A stretch of 59,161 bases of DNA from Alphaproteobacteria bacterium (GTDB lineage Bacteria > Pseudomonadota > Alphaproteobacteria > Micavibrionales > Micavibrionaceae), in assembly GCA_021775965.1 (NCBI GenBank), contig JAJFGV010000025.1:1-59161 (forward strand). Reading direction: 5' to 3'. The notes beneath the pieces were generated by a model. It did not search any database, was not told the DNA's origin, and worked only from the letters and a program-made list of their open reading frames with translations. The position numbers were made by a program, and so were the translations under genes. Within the stretch, counting starts at the first letter, position 1. Every line of letters begins with the position of its first letter. This document shows positions 16,698 to 25,396 of this stretch, piece after piece.

Positions 16698-17975
16698 TTA
16701 CGGACGGGTTTGTCCTTCACCATGGACGATATATTTATAGGTGCATAATTGCTCGAGCCCAACGGGGCCGCGGGCGTGCATTTTTCCGGTGGCGATGCCG
16801 ATTTCTGCGCCCATGCCGAATTCACCGCCATCAGCGAACTGGGTTGAGGCGTTGTGCATGGTGATGCCGCTATCGACATTTTTGAGGAAATATTGAACGT
16901 CTTTGGTATCTTCGGCGAGGATGCTGTCGGTGTGATGAGAGCCGTTGGTGTTGATGTGGTTGACGGCTTCCTCGACATTGCTGACGATGGCGCAGCTTAA
17001 TTTGGCATCGAGATATTCGGTGTGCCAGTCTTCTGATTTGGCTTCGCCGATGCGGCCATCGAGATTTTGTACCATTTTGTCACCGACAATTTCACAACCG
17101 GCATCAAGAAGATCGGCCAATACGTTTTTGGCTAGATCCTGATCAAGGTCTTTGTCAATCAGTAGCGTTTCGAGCGCACCACAAATACCGGTGCGGCGCA
17201 TTTTGGCGTTTAATGTAACCTGGCGGGCGATTTCAGGTTTTACGCTGGGGTGGATATAAATGTGGCAGATGCCTTCGAGGTGGCCAAAGACCGGCATGCG
17301 GGCTTCGTTCATCACGCGCTCAATCAGGCTGCGGCCGCCGCGTGGGATCATCACGTCGATATATTGATGGGCAGCGAGCATAGCGCCGACGGCTTCGCGG
17401 TCTGCGATTGGAATCATTGAAACGCAGGCTTCGGGCAGGTTGTGGTCTTGTAGAGTGGATTGGATGATCTTGTGGAGCGCGAGTGAGCTGTGCAGGCTTT
17501 CGGAGCCGCCGCGCAAGATGACGGCGTTGCGAGACTTTAGGCAAAGTGCAGCCGCATCAATTGTAACATTGGGACGCGATTCATAAATCATACCGAGTAC
17601 GCCGATGGGAACGGACACACGTTCAATGCGCAGGCCGTTGGGGCGCATTGTTTCCCAAAGCTGGCGGCCGACAGGATCATCGAGGTCGATAATGGTTTCG
17701 ATGCCAACGGCCATGGCTTCGATGCGGTCATTGTTGAGCATTAGGCGGTCGGTCATGGCCTGGTTGAGGCCGCGTTGTTCGGCGCTGGCCAGATCTTTTT
17801 TATTGGCGGTAATAATGTCGGCTGCGTTGCCGCGCAGGTTTTTAGCGATGGAGGATAGGAGGTCGTTGATTTCTCTGGCGGTTGTTTGTGCCAGAATGCG
17901 GCTGGCGGCTTTGGCGTCCTGGCCGAGTTGTTTGACGATTTGTTCGGGTGGTAAAGATTTAAGCGCTTCTGACAT
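16698..17975 (-). CDS. proA: Glutamate-5-semialdehyde dehydrogenase (gamma-glutamyl phosphate reductase)
   Basis: 425 aa. The second step of proline synthesis, reducing gamma-glutamyl phosphate with NADPH. The aldehyde-dehydrogenase fold shows VPIGVLGMIYESRPNVT, ILRGGSES and the catalytic Cys265 in RRTGICGALE. A good RBS (TAGGAGCG) precedes the ATG. It begins only 20 bp after atpF ends on the same strand, so it is probably transcribed with the F0 genes. Its partner proB is far away at 38.1-39.2 kb. Confidence 0.96.
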   Translation of the reverse strand: MSEALKSLPPEQIVKQLGQDAKAASRILAQTTAREINDLLSSIAKNLRGNAADIITANKKDLASAEQRGLNQAMTDRLMLNNDRIEAMAVGIETIIDLDDPVGRQLWETMRPNGLRIERVSVPIGVLGMIYESRPNVTIDAAALCLKSRNAVILRGGSESLHSSLALHKIIQSTLQDHNLPEACVSMIPIADREAVGAMLAAHQYIDVMIPRGGRSLIERVMNEARMPVFGHLEGICHIYIHPSVKPEIARQVTLNAKMRRTGICGALETLLIDKDLDQDLAKNVLADLLDAGCEIVGDKMVQNLDGRIGEAKSEDWHTEYLDAKLSCAIVSNVEEAVNHINTNGSHHTDSILAEDTKDVQYFLKNVDSGITMHNASTQFADGGEFGMGAEIGIATGKMHARGPVGLEQLCTYKYIVHGEGQTRP

Positions 17976-17995
17976 ATTACGCTCCTAAGCGAACT

Positions 17996-18484
17996 CTAGT
18001 GCATCTGGGTCGATAAATCCTTGATCGATTGGTCTATCAGTTTTTCGCTTGTTTTTTGGTCAAGCTTGTCTGTGATAATTTCAGTGGCCGCCTTCATGGC
18101 CAGATCGGCGGCATAGGTTTGGATTTCATTGATGGCGGATTGTTCCATCCGTTTGATGCGTTCCTTAAGCTGGGCCTCGCGGCGCTCGAGATTGCTTTTT
18201 AGATTTTCTTCGGCTTGTTTGCGGTTGGCTTCGGCACTGACCTTTGCATCGGCAATAATTTTTTCTGCGTCCTGCATGGCATCGCGGTGCTTGCGTTGAT
18301 ACTGGGCGAGCATTTCCTGTGCTTCGATGCGCAAGCTTTCAGCGGTTTGAATTTCTTTTTGAATGTCGCCGATGCGCCCATCAAGCGCGTTCAGCATCGC
18401 ATCCTTGCCGAATTTCCAAAGAATGCCCAGAAAGGCGATAAAAGAAATAACCAGCCATGCATGTTCGTCTGATAAAAACTCCAT
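17996..18484 (-). CDS. atpF: F0F1 ATP synthase subunit b
   Basis: 162 aa. An N-terminal TM (about 9-29, AWLVISFIAFLGILWKFG) is followed by the long charged helix of the peripheral stalk (coiled coil about 35-150, rich in Glu, Lys, Ala). It is the second of two b-type subunits and overlaps the b' gene by one base (TAATG). Split b and b' stalks are typical of alphaproteobacteria and phototrophs. No delta, alpha, gamma, beta or epsilon genes follow. Confidence 0.94.
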   Translation of the reverse strand: MEFLSDEHAWLVISFIAFLGILWKFGKDAMLNALDGRIGDIQKEIQTAESLRIEAQEMLAQYQRKHRDAMQDAEKIIADAKVSAEANRKQAEENLKSNLERREAQLKERIKRMEQSAINEIQTYAADLAMKAATEIITDKLDQKTSEKLIDQSIKDLSTQMH

Positions 18485-19128
18485 TATGCAGCCTTCTTTT
18501 TATTGTTCTTGTGAAGAGACTCAATAACCGTTTTGGCTTGGTTGATATCCGTTGAGATGCCAACAATCTTTTTCGCGGCTTGCGAGGCGATTTCAGCGGC
18601 GATCGTGCTCATTTCCTCGAAGGCATCAGCCTTGGCTTTTTCGATTTCAGCTTCGGCGGCTTTTATTTCCTTGGAAGAACGTTCGTAGAAAGCCTGAAAA
18701 TCTTTGCTCGACTTGTCTTTGACTTTCTTTTCAGCTTCGGCGAAGAGGTCTGAGGCTTCCGTCCGTGCCTTGTCGAGGGCCTCATCATAGGCGCGGTGGG
18801 CTTCTTCTGCTTCTTCTCTCAGTTTTTCTGCGGTGTCGAGATCGTTCTGTATATGATCCCGGCGGTTTTCCAGCACGCTTGATATTTCCGGCAGAGTCTT
18901 TCTGGCAAAGAAGATGTACATGACGCCAAAAACAACCACGAGCCAGAATATCTGGGTAGGGAAGAAGCTGGGATCAAATTGTGGCAGGCCGCCTTTGGCA
19001 TGTTCTTCAGTAGCATGATGGGCAGCTTCTTCAACCAAACCATGCCCATCACTTGCTGCCCAAACCTGTGAAGCAAGCAGTATAGAGGAGCCGTAAGCGG
19101 CTAAAGCTGTTTTAAACAGCGTCTGCAT
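18484..19128 (-). CDS. atpF2: F0F1 ATP synthase subunit b'
   Basis: 214 aa. An N-terminal hydrophobic leader (MQTLFKTALAAYGSSILLAS) and a His/Glu-rich stretch precede the b' anchor (FFPTQIFWLVVVFGVMYIFF, about 57-77) and a long Ala/Glu/Lys coiled coil to the C-terminus. The extra leader before the membrane anchor is a feature of alphaproteobacterial b' subunits. It lies directly after atpE (TAA then ATG). It also goes by atpG or atpX in different annotations. Confidence 0.93.
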   Translation of the reverse strand: MQTLFKTALAAYGSSILLASQVWAASDGHGLVEEAAHHATEEHAKGGLPQFDPSFFPTQIFWLVVVFGVMYIFFARKTLPEISSVLENRRDHIQNDLDTAEKLREEAEEAHRAYDEALDKARTEASDLFAEAEKKVKDKSSKDFQAFYERSSKEIKAAEAEIEKAKADAFEEMSTIAAEIASQAAKKIVGISTDINQAKTVIESLHKNNKKKAA

Positions 19129-19356
19129 TTACAACACAAAGATAATGATCAATGAGATCAGCAGAGAGAAAATCGCCAGAGCCTCGGTCAATGCGAAGGT
19201 CAGGAAGAATTTTTTCTCCAAAATAGGCTGCGCACTTGGGTTGCGACCAACAGCTGTGTTGTATGAGGCGAAAATCATGCCCAATCCTATACCAACACCT
19301 ATGATAGGCAAAAGTGCAAGCGCACCAGCGATAAGTTTTGCAGATTCTAGGTCCAT
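19129..19356 (-). CDS. atpE: F0F1 ATP synthase subunit c
   Basis: 75 aa proteolipid of the c-ring. Helix 1 carries the Gly-rich GVGIGLG packing motif, the polar loop reads GRNPSAQP (37-44), and helix 2 holds the proton-binding Glu58 in ALTEALAIF. The Gln/Ser ligands of Na+-type rings are not evident, so H+ coupling is likely. Gene order atpI-atpB-atpE-b'-b is standard for the lineage. Confidence 0.96.
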   Translation of the reverse strand: MDLESAKLIAGALALLPIIGVGIGLGMIFASYNTAVGRNPSAQPILEKKFFLTFALTEALAIFSLLISLIIIFVL

Positions 19357-19406
19357 TTATTTTTTCCTTTTCTTTTCAGTGGTTAATTGATGGTGATCCT
19401 ACACAT

Positions 19407-20153
19407 TTAATGCCCAATTTCAATAGTATCTTTTAGGTAAATACAGCACAGAATCGTAAAAACATAAGCCTGTAGGAAGGCAATCAGCAATTCGAAGGTA
19501 ATCATGACGGTATTAAAGGCCGCCGGGAACAGGCCGGCTATAACGCCGGCTGCGCCAAGACTCATGGCTCCGGCGCTGAAACCAGCAAAAACCTTGAGCA
19601 TAATATGGCCGGCCATCATATTGGCGAAGAGCCGCACAGAAAGCGTGATAGGTCGCGCCAAAAATGACACGATTTCAATCGGAATAATAAGCGGTAACAG
19701 CCACACAGGCACGTTCGGCGGCAAAAACAGGCTAAAGAAGTGCGTGCCGTGGCGGAAAACACCGATGACCATGACCATCAGGAAGATCATGAGAGCCAGG
19801 GAGCCGGTGACAATCAGATGGCTCGTATATGTAAATGAATAGGGGATCAGGCCCAGTATGTTGCCCATTAGCACCATCATGAAGATGGTGAATATCAGTG
19901 GGAAGTATTCACGGCCCTTGGAGCCTATATTTTCGCGGATCATATCGGCGATGAACTGATAGACGATTTCCGAGGACATCTGCATACGATCGGGCACCAG
20001 TGATTTGCGGCGCATCGAAATGCTGAGGAATGTAATGGAGGTCACGGCTGCTATGGTCATCCAAAGGGCGGAATTGGTGAAAGAAAGGTCAATACCGCCA
20101 ACCTCGAAAGGTATGATCGGCTGGATTACAAACTGGTGGATCGGGTCTGCCAT
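19407..20153 (-). CDS. atpB: F0F1 ATP synthase subunit a
   Basis: 248 aa, five or six TM segments, forming the proton half-channels. The essential Arg is R174 in ITLSVRLFANMMAGH. The C-terminal ELLIAFLQAYVFTILCCIYL helix is typical. It follows atpI by 12 bp and precedes atpE by 50 bp. Confidence 0.96.
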   Translation of the reverse strand: MADPIHQFVIQPIIPFEVGGIDLSFTNSALWMTIAAVTSITFLSISMRRKSLVPDRMQMSSEIVYQFIADMIRENIGSKGREYFPLIFTIFMMVLMGNILGLIPYSFTYTSHLIVTGSLALMIFLMVMVIGVFRHGTHFFSLFLPPNVPVWLLPLIIPIEIVSFLARPITLSVRLFANMMAGHIMLKVFAGFSAGAMSLGAAGVIAGLFPAAFNTVMITFELLIAFLQAYVFTILCCIYLKDTIEIGH

Positions 20154-20165
20154 AAGTCTCTTTCT

Positions 20166-20513
20166 TTACTCTTCGTCGTCGTTAGGCGCGTTTTTAGCGC
20201 CTTTTTGCGCCTTTTGCAACTCCGAATATCCAACAGAAGTGCCAATATTTTGCGTGGTGCGGTAAACATTCACAAAGGCGGTGACAATGCCGAGCAGCAA
20301 CATCGGGATAAATATCCAGTTTGTGCCCAGCCAATGGTCCAGTCCGAAGCCGATTAGCCCGCCGGCGGCGATGCAGCCGACCAACTCGGCCCCAGCGCGG
20401 ACGCCATTACTCATATTATTGGCGTTTTCTTCAGCGGCCGCGTCTTCGGCACTGGTGTCGGGGCCGCGGGCCTTGTCGATTTTGTCTTCGAGATTGTCGA
20501 GATCGTTTACCAT
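20166..20513 (-). CDS. atpI: ATP synthase assembly protein AtpI
   Basis: 115 aa. A hydrophilic acidic N-terminus (1-35) is followed by two TM helices (about 40-60 and 65-88, with GGLIGFGLDHWLGTNWIFIPM) and a charged tail. It belongs to the AtpI/AtpZ-type small membrane proteins found first in F0 operons and linked to c-ring assembly or Mg2+ supply. Its start overlaps the stop of the upstream ORFan by 7 nt, so the two are translationally coupled. Confidence 0.9.
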   Translation of the reverse strand: MVNDLDNLEDKIDKARGPDTSAEDAAAEENANNMSNGVRAGAELVGCIAAGGLIGFGLDHWLGTNWIFIPMLLLGIVTAFVNVYRTTQNIGTSVGYSELQKAQKGAKNAPNDDEE

Positions 20514-20938
20514 TGTTTTGTGAAAGTTAATTCCTCTATGGCAGGGTTCGAGCGTATGTCCAGATCTTGACGGCGCCCAAAATCTGCTTGCATACGGTTC
20601 CCCAGGATAGTGAGCTCTCTCTTTATTATATTAGTGCTTCCGTTTATCTTATGTCCTACGACATTATATAGTCTTAACATACCTTGATTGATTAAGTCCT
20701 GATCGACATATCCTGAGACCCAGGTTCCTTCGGAATACCGAGAATCTGTAAGGTGAACATTCAGTTCATTTCCGTCACTTTCAAGGGTGATCCTGTATAA
20801 ATAACTGCCTTCATGTTTTTGAAAGCCAAAATTCTGTTTGATCTCTCCTGTTAAGAAAGTGGGTACTTTACCGGTCTGCACCAAGTGCAGATCATTAAAA
20901 ATGAGGCTATATTCTTGTGTAGAATTTTGAGAGTTCAT
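20507..20938 (-). CDS. Hypothetical protein coupled to atpI
   Basis: 143 aa, not recognised. It begins MNSQNSTQEYSLIF with AAGGA 8 nt upstream. It is soluble with no TM, and the pattern of short hydrophobic strands (YLYRITLES, ELNVHLTDS, GTWVSGYVD, MLRLYNVVG) suggests a small beta-rich domain. Its last codons overlap the atpI start (ATGGTAA shared), so ribosomes ending here can begin atpI. A possible promoter (TTGCAT, 17 bp, TATGTT) lies in the gap to smc. Function unknown. Confidence 0.75.
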   Translation of the reverse strand: MNSQNSTQEYSLIFNDLHLVQTGKVPTFLTGEIKQNFGFQKHEGSYLYRITLESDGNELNVHLTDSRYSEGTWVSGYVDQDLINQGMLRLYNVVGHKINGSTNIIKRELTILGNRMQADFGRRQDLDIRSNPAIEELTFTKQW

Positions 20939-21009
20939 AACTAAAATCCTTCAGCATATTTATATACAATTGCTGGAACATAGTCTGTTTTACAGAACCA
21001 TGCAAGTTT

Positions 21010-24000
21010 CTAGGCTGCCTCTAGGAAATCAAAGCTCTGCTGCAGATCAACGGAAACCAGCTGAGATACACCTTTTTCGGCCATGGTCACCCCATACAAG
21101 CGATCCATTCGTGCCATGGTCAGGCGGTGGTGGGTGATGACAAGGAAACGTGTTTCGCCGCGCTCGGCAATATCATCAAGCAAATCACAAACGCGATCGA
21201 CATTGGCGTCATCAAGCGGCGCGTCAATCTCGTCCAGCACGCAAATCGGTGACGGGTTGGTCAGGAACATCGCAAAGATCAGTGCGATCGAGGCCAATGT
21301 TTGTTCACCACCGGAAAGTAAGGATAGAGATTGTAGGGTCTTGCCGGGTGGCTCGGCGAAGATTTCAAGGCCGGCGCCGAGCGGGTCTTTTGAATCGGGG
21401 CTGTCAATCAGGGCCAGATACGCCTTGCCACCACCAAAGAGACGGGTGAAGAGATCCTGGAAATGCGCATTTACGTGTTCGAAGGCGGCCAGCAGGCGTT
21501 CGCGGGCTTCCTTGTTGATCTCGGCAATGCCGCCGCGGAGCTCGGCGATGGCTTCGGCCAGATCGTTGCGTTCGTGGAGCAAGGTGGCCAGCTCGGCCTC
21601 GAGTTCCTGCGTTTCGTCATCGGCGCGCAGGTTTACAGGGCCGATATTGTCACGCTCGCGGCTGATTTTTTCTTTCTTGGCGCGCAAGGATTCAACGTCC
21701 TGGCCTTCGGGATTGGAGGTCAAATGTTCGGTCAGCGCCTGGGGCTCCATATCGAAATGTTCTTTGACGGAAGCTCTGGTGCCTTCCATTTGTTCCCTGA
21801 GGGTGTCGAGTGTGGCTTGGGCATGGGCGCGGGATTCGCGGGCTTCACCGAGCATGGATTCGGCTTGTTTGAGGGCCTTACCAGTCTCGGAAACTTCGTT
21901 TTCACATTTGGCGAGTGCATCGGCGGCATCCTGACGTTGTTTTTCCAGATCAGTGATACGGGTTAAAAGTTCCTCTTTGCCTTTTTGGGAATCTTTTGGC
22001 TGGCGTTTCAATTCCTCAAGTTTGCCCTCGAGCATTTCATCGCGCTCGCCTAAATCCTTCAGACGTTCGGCAGCCCGGATCGAGCGGTTTTTAAGATTGA
22101 TGCGCTCATCGGAAATCGCGTGCAGGCGGGCTTTACGGCTGTTTTGCTCTTGCTGGTAAAGATCGAAGGCGCGCATGGCGGTCTGATGAGCGCTGCGGGC
22201 ATCGAGCAGGGCTTGCTTAACCTCATCAGCATTTTCGGTTTGCTCGTCGTCTTCGGTTTCTTCGTAGACGGAGAGAAGCGTTTTCTCTTTTTCGATGGTT
22301 GCTTGTAAGCTGTCGATGTCTTCGGCGGCCGTGGCGATGGTTTCTTTCAGGCGGGCATTTTCACTCTCGCGTTTGGCTTGCTCTTCATGCGCGTTGCCCT
22401 GGCTTTGGCGCAGTTCGGTCAGCTTGGCGTGGGTTTCGCGTAGTTCGGCCTGAAGCGATTCATGTTTCTGGCGGCTTTCGTCCTGTTGGTTGATGCTGCG
22501 CTCTAATGCTTTTTCAGCGGCGGCGAAAAGTTCGGCAATTTGCGGGCGTTTTTTCTCTAATTCACCAAGCTTGTTTTTTTGCTCGAGATGCAAGGAGTGG
22601 CGGTCTGTGGCCGTGGATTTAACGCGGTAGCCATCCCAGCGCCAGTAGGTGCCGCTGGCTGACACCAGAGACTGGCCGGGGCTTAATTCTTGTACCAGAC
22701 GGTCGCCATCAGATTCATTTTGTACAAAGCCAATCTGGCTGAGCGAGAGATGCAGGGCTTCGGGCGCCTTGATATGGGGCAGAAGCGATTGCGTGCCTTG
22801 GGGTAGAGAAGGCAAATTGTTGATACTGCGTTTGATCCAGCTGGATGGAGCGTTTTCCTCCAGTGAGGCCATGAGCGAGTCACCCAACGCGCGGGACAGG
22901 GCTTTTTCAAAGCCGGTATCGGCGGCGACCTGATCAAGAACAGGTGAGAAACTTTCGCCGCTGTCCTGCTCGAAAAACGACTCTAGCATCGAGATTTCGG
23001 CGTTAAATTCTGATTTTTTGCTCTCAATGGCTGTGAGGGCTGTGCGCTCTTCATTGGCGCGTTTTTGTGCGTTTTGTGCCGTTTCATAAGCGGCAGCCAT
23101 ATCTTCATCTATTTTCTTAGCTTTTTCTTCTAAATCACTAATTTTACTATTTAATTCCTTGATGTACTTTTCCTGTCCGGCTTGACCGGCGAGCGCTTCA
23201 TATTCGCTTTTGGCTTTGTCCTTGCGGGCCGTGACGATTTCTATGCGGTCTTCGTTCTGGGTGATTTGTTGGGCCAGAGATTCCTTGCGGGCGCGAGATT
23301 CAGCAGCGCTTTCCATCAGGGCTGTGTGCTTTTCCTCTAGCGCTAGAACCTTTTTTTCCAGTTCTGCGCGGGTTTTGTCCTTTTCTTCGAGCTTGCCGCT
23401 TTCCTGCTCCTGTTCATCGAGGAGTTTCTTTTGCTCTCCCTCCATGCGTTCCATGAGCTCGGTGCTCTCTTTGAGGATATTGCTCTCATGCTCATGATCG
23501 GTTTTGGTCTGGGCGATTTGCTCTTTGGTTTCTTCTAAAAGCTGTTCGAGGCGGTTGCTTTCGTCTTCGAGGCGTTGCAGAGCGATCTTTTGGGTTTGCG
23601 CAGTGGCTGCGATTTCAGCCTCTTGTTGGCGTAGAGGCGGCAGTTCCTCGGATTGCGTGTTCTGGGTCTTGGTCAGCTGCGTAACCGTGGCGAATTTGTC
23701 AGCCACGATGCTTTCGCTTTTTTCGAAGCGGTCCTGATTTTTCTGGATACGCTCATTCAGATTGCTCCATTCAAGATGGGCAACGGTTAATTCAAGCTGA
23801 CGAATTTGGGCGTTGATGTTGCGGTAGCGGCTGGCCTGGCGGGCCTGACGCTTGAGAGCTGCGAGGCGGTCTTCCATGGAGCCAACGATATCTTCAACGC
23901 GGAGCAGATTGCCATCAGCGGCTTTGAGGCGAAGCTCAGCCTCATGGCGGCGGGCATATAGGCCGGAAATGCCTGCGGATTCTTCGAGGATCAAACGGCG

Positions 24001-24480
24001 TTCCAGCGGTTTGGAGTCAATGATCTTGGTAACGCGTCCTTGCGAGACGAGGGCAGGGGAGCCGGAGCCAATAACACTATCGGCAAAAAGCATCTGAACG
24101 TCGCGGGCGCGCATATTGCGGCCATTGATTTTATAATTTGAACCGTGGTCTTTTTCGATTTTACGCACGACTTCAATTTCATCGCTGGCATTATAAGCGG
24201 CGGGCGCATCACGGGCCGTATTGCCCAGTAGAAGGGAAACTTCGGCGATATTGCGGGCGGTGCGTTTGGCTGTGCCGGCAAAGATGACATCTTCCATGCC
24301 GCCGCCGCGCATGCGTTTGGCGGAGTTTTCGCCCATGACCCAGCGTAAAGCCTCAACCAGATTGGATTTACCACAACCATTGGGGCCGACAATACCAGTG
24401 AGGCCGTTACCGATGTCTAGTTCGGTGCGGTCAACAAAAGATTTGAAGCCACTAAGGCGAAGGCGGTTAAATTGAATCAT
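21010..24480 (-). CDS. smc: Chromosome segregation protein SMC
   Basis: 1156 aa, full length. An N-terminal ATPase half with Walker A GPNGCGKSN (about 32-40) is followed by a coiled coil (about 170-500) and a hinge (about 510-640, with SFSPVLDQVAADTGFEKALS). The second coiled coil follows, then the C-terminal half with signature LLSGGEQTLASIAL and Walker B PICVLDEIDAPLDDAN. It forms the condensin ring with ScpA and ScpB (not in the window). It starts one base after the stop of the DsbA-like gene, a conserved alphaproteobacterial pair. Charge-rich coiled coils generate long antisense frames here that should be ignored. Confidence 0.97.
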   Translation of the reverse strand: MIQFNRLRLSGFKSFVDRTELDIGNGLTGIVGPNGCGKSNLVEALRWVMGENSAKRMRGGGMEDVIFAGTAKRTARNIAEVSLLLGNTARDAPAAYNASDEIEVVRKIEKDHGSNYKINGRNMRARDVQMLFADSVIGSGSPALVSQGRVTKIIDSKPLERRLILEESAGISGLYARRHEAELRLKAADGNLLRVEDIVGSMEDRLAALKRQARQASRYRNINAQIRQLELTVAHLEWSNLNERIQKNQDRFEKSESIVADKFATVTQLTKTQNTQSEELPPLRQQEAEIAATAQTQKIALQRLEDESNRLEQLLEETKEQIAQTKTDHEHESNILKESTELMERMEGEQKKLLDEQEQESGKLEEKDKTRAELEKKVLALEEKHTALMESAAESRARKESLAQQITQNEDRIEIVTARKDKAKSEYEALAGQAGQEKYIKELNSKISDLEEKAKKIDEDMAAAYETAQNAQKRANEERTALTAIESKKSEFNAEISMLESFFEQDSGESFSPVLDQVAADTGFEKALSRALGDSLMASLEENAPSSWIKRSINNLPSLPQGTQSLLPHIKAPEALHLSLSQIGFVQNESDGDRLVQELSPGQSLVSASGTYWRWDGYRVKSTATDRHSLHLEQKNKLGELEKKRPQIAELFAAAEKALERSINQQDESRQKHESLQAELRETHAKLTELRQSQGNAHEEQAKRESENARLKETIATAAEDIDSLQATIEKEKTLLSVYEETEDDEQTENADEVKQALLDARSAHQTAMRAFDLYQQEQNSRKARLHAISDERINLKNRSIRAAERLKDLGERDEMLEGKLEELKRQPKDSQKGKEELLTRITDLEKQRQDAADALAKCENEVSETGKALKQAESMLGEARESRAHAQATLDTLREQMEGTRASVKEHFDMEPQALTEHLTSNPEGQDVESLRAKKEKISRERDNIGPVNLRADDETQELEAELATLLHERNDLAEAIAELRGGIAEINKEARERLLAAFEHVNAHFQDLFTRLFGGGKAYLALIDSPDSKDPLGAGLEIFAEPPGKTLQSLSLLSGGEQTLASIALIFAMFLTNPSPICVLDEIDAPLDDANVDRVCDLLDDIAERGETRFLVITHHRLTMARMDRLYGVTMAEKGVSQLVSVDLQQSFDFLEAA

Positions 24481-25293
24481 TTACTCAGTACTTGGTTCGG
24501 TTTGTGGGGCCTCTTTCGCTTTGATTTGGTCGTCGATGGTTTTGGTAAAGCTGGCCAGCGGCAATGCGCCGCGGATCACAGTTTCACCGATTGCAAAAGT
24601 CGGGGTTGAATTAATTTCGTATTTTTCCTGCTCGCTTTTCATGCGGGCGAGAATACCGTCGCGTAATTCTTCATTGTTAACGCAAGCGTCGAATTGTGCG
24701 GCGCTTAAGCCGGCCAGCTGGGCATTTTGTTTGAGATATTTCATGTAATTGGCGTCAAAGGCCCAGTCGTCCTGGGTTTCAAAAAGAAGGCTAAGAAAGC
24801 TAAAATAGCGACCTTCGGGCAGGCAACGGGCAACCATCGAGGCATCAAGGGCCGGTTTGTTCAGCGGAAAATCGGTAAAGATCAGCGAGGCATTGCCGGT
24901 ATTGATTGATTGTATTTCTAGCTGCTGAAATATTGTTTTATGGAAATGGGCGCAATGGCCGCAGGTGAGCGAGGCATATTCGCGGATGGTTACCGGCGCG
25001 TTAGGATCGCCGATGCGCCGCTCTTTAAGGGCGGCTGCAACATCGATTGTCGCTGTGGATTGAGAGGCTATTGGGGCGTCAACTTCGACGAATTCTTCCT
25101 CGGGAATCGTTTCTTCCTGCGCTATTTCGGTTTCTTCAGCGTTGTTTTGAGCCTCCTCCGATTCCGTCATCGCCGATTGGAGGGATTCGGCTGGCTGGGC
25201 GGCTTCCTGCGCTGTATTTGTGAAGTAATACAGGCAGATAGCGCCTATTGCTAACAATAGAACAATGGCTACGATTTTGCTTCGATTAGGCAT
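24481..25293 (-). CDS. DsbA-family thiol-disulfide oxidoreductase
   Basis: 270 aa. An N-terminal signal-anchor (about 6-25) and a Glu/Ala-rich acidic linker (about 28-75) precede a thioredoxin fold with the active-site CGHC (111-114, in YASLTCGHCAHFHK) and a cis-Pro loop NSTPTFAIGE. The helical insertion ends in DACVNNEELRDGI. It acts in the periplasm on disulfides. CGHC is also found in oxidising or isomerising members, so direction is unresolved. It precedes smc with stop and start adjacent (TAAATG). Confidence 0.92.
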   Translation of the reverse strand: MPNRSKIVAIVLLLAIGAICLYYFTNTAQEAAQPAESLQSAMTESEEAQNNAEETEIAQEETIPEEEFVEVDAPIASQSTATIDVAAALKERRIGDPNAPVTIREYASLTCGHCAHFHKTIFQQLEIQSINTGNASLIFTDFPLNKPALDASMVARCLPEGRYFSFLSLLFETQDDWAFDANYMKYLKQNAQLAGLSAAQFDACVNNEELRDGILARMKSEQEKYEINSTPTFAIGETVIRGALPLASFTKTIDDQIKAKEAPQTEPSTE

Positions 25294-25396
25294 CCCGGCT
25301 CCAAAAATATAAGTACAGATAAGATATCTATAGAAAATAGCTGGAAAATGCCACTTTTTATATGAGCAGGGGTTATTTTTCTGTCGATTAATAGAT

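Noticed and set aside
21083-21934. 283-codon open frame antisense to smc
   Set aside because: Low-complexity Ser/Arg-rich product opposite the charged SMC coiled coil; no RBS or family. A shadow of smc.
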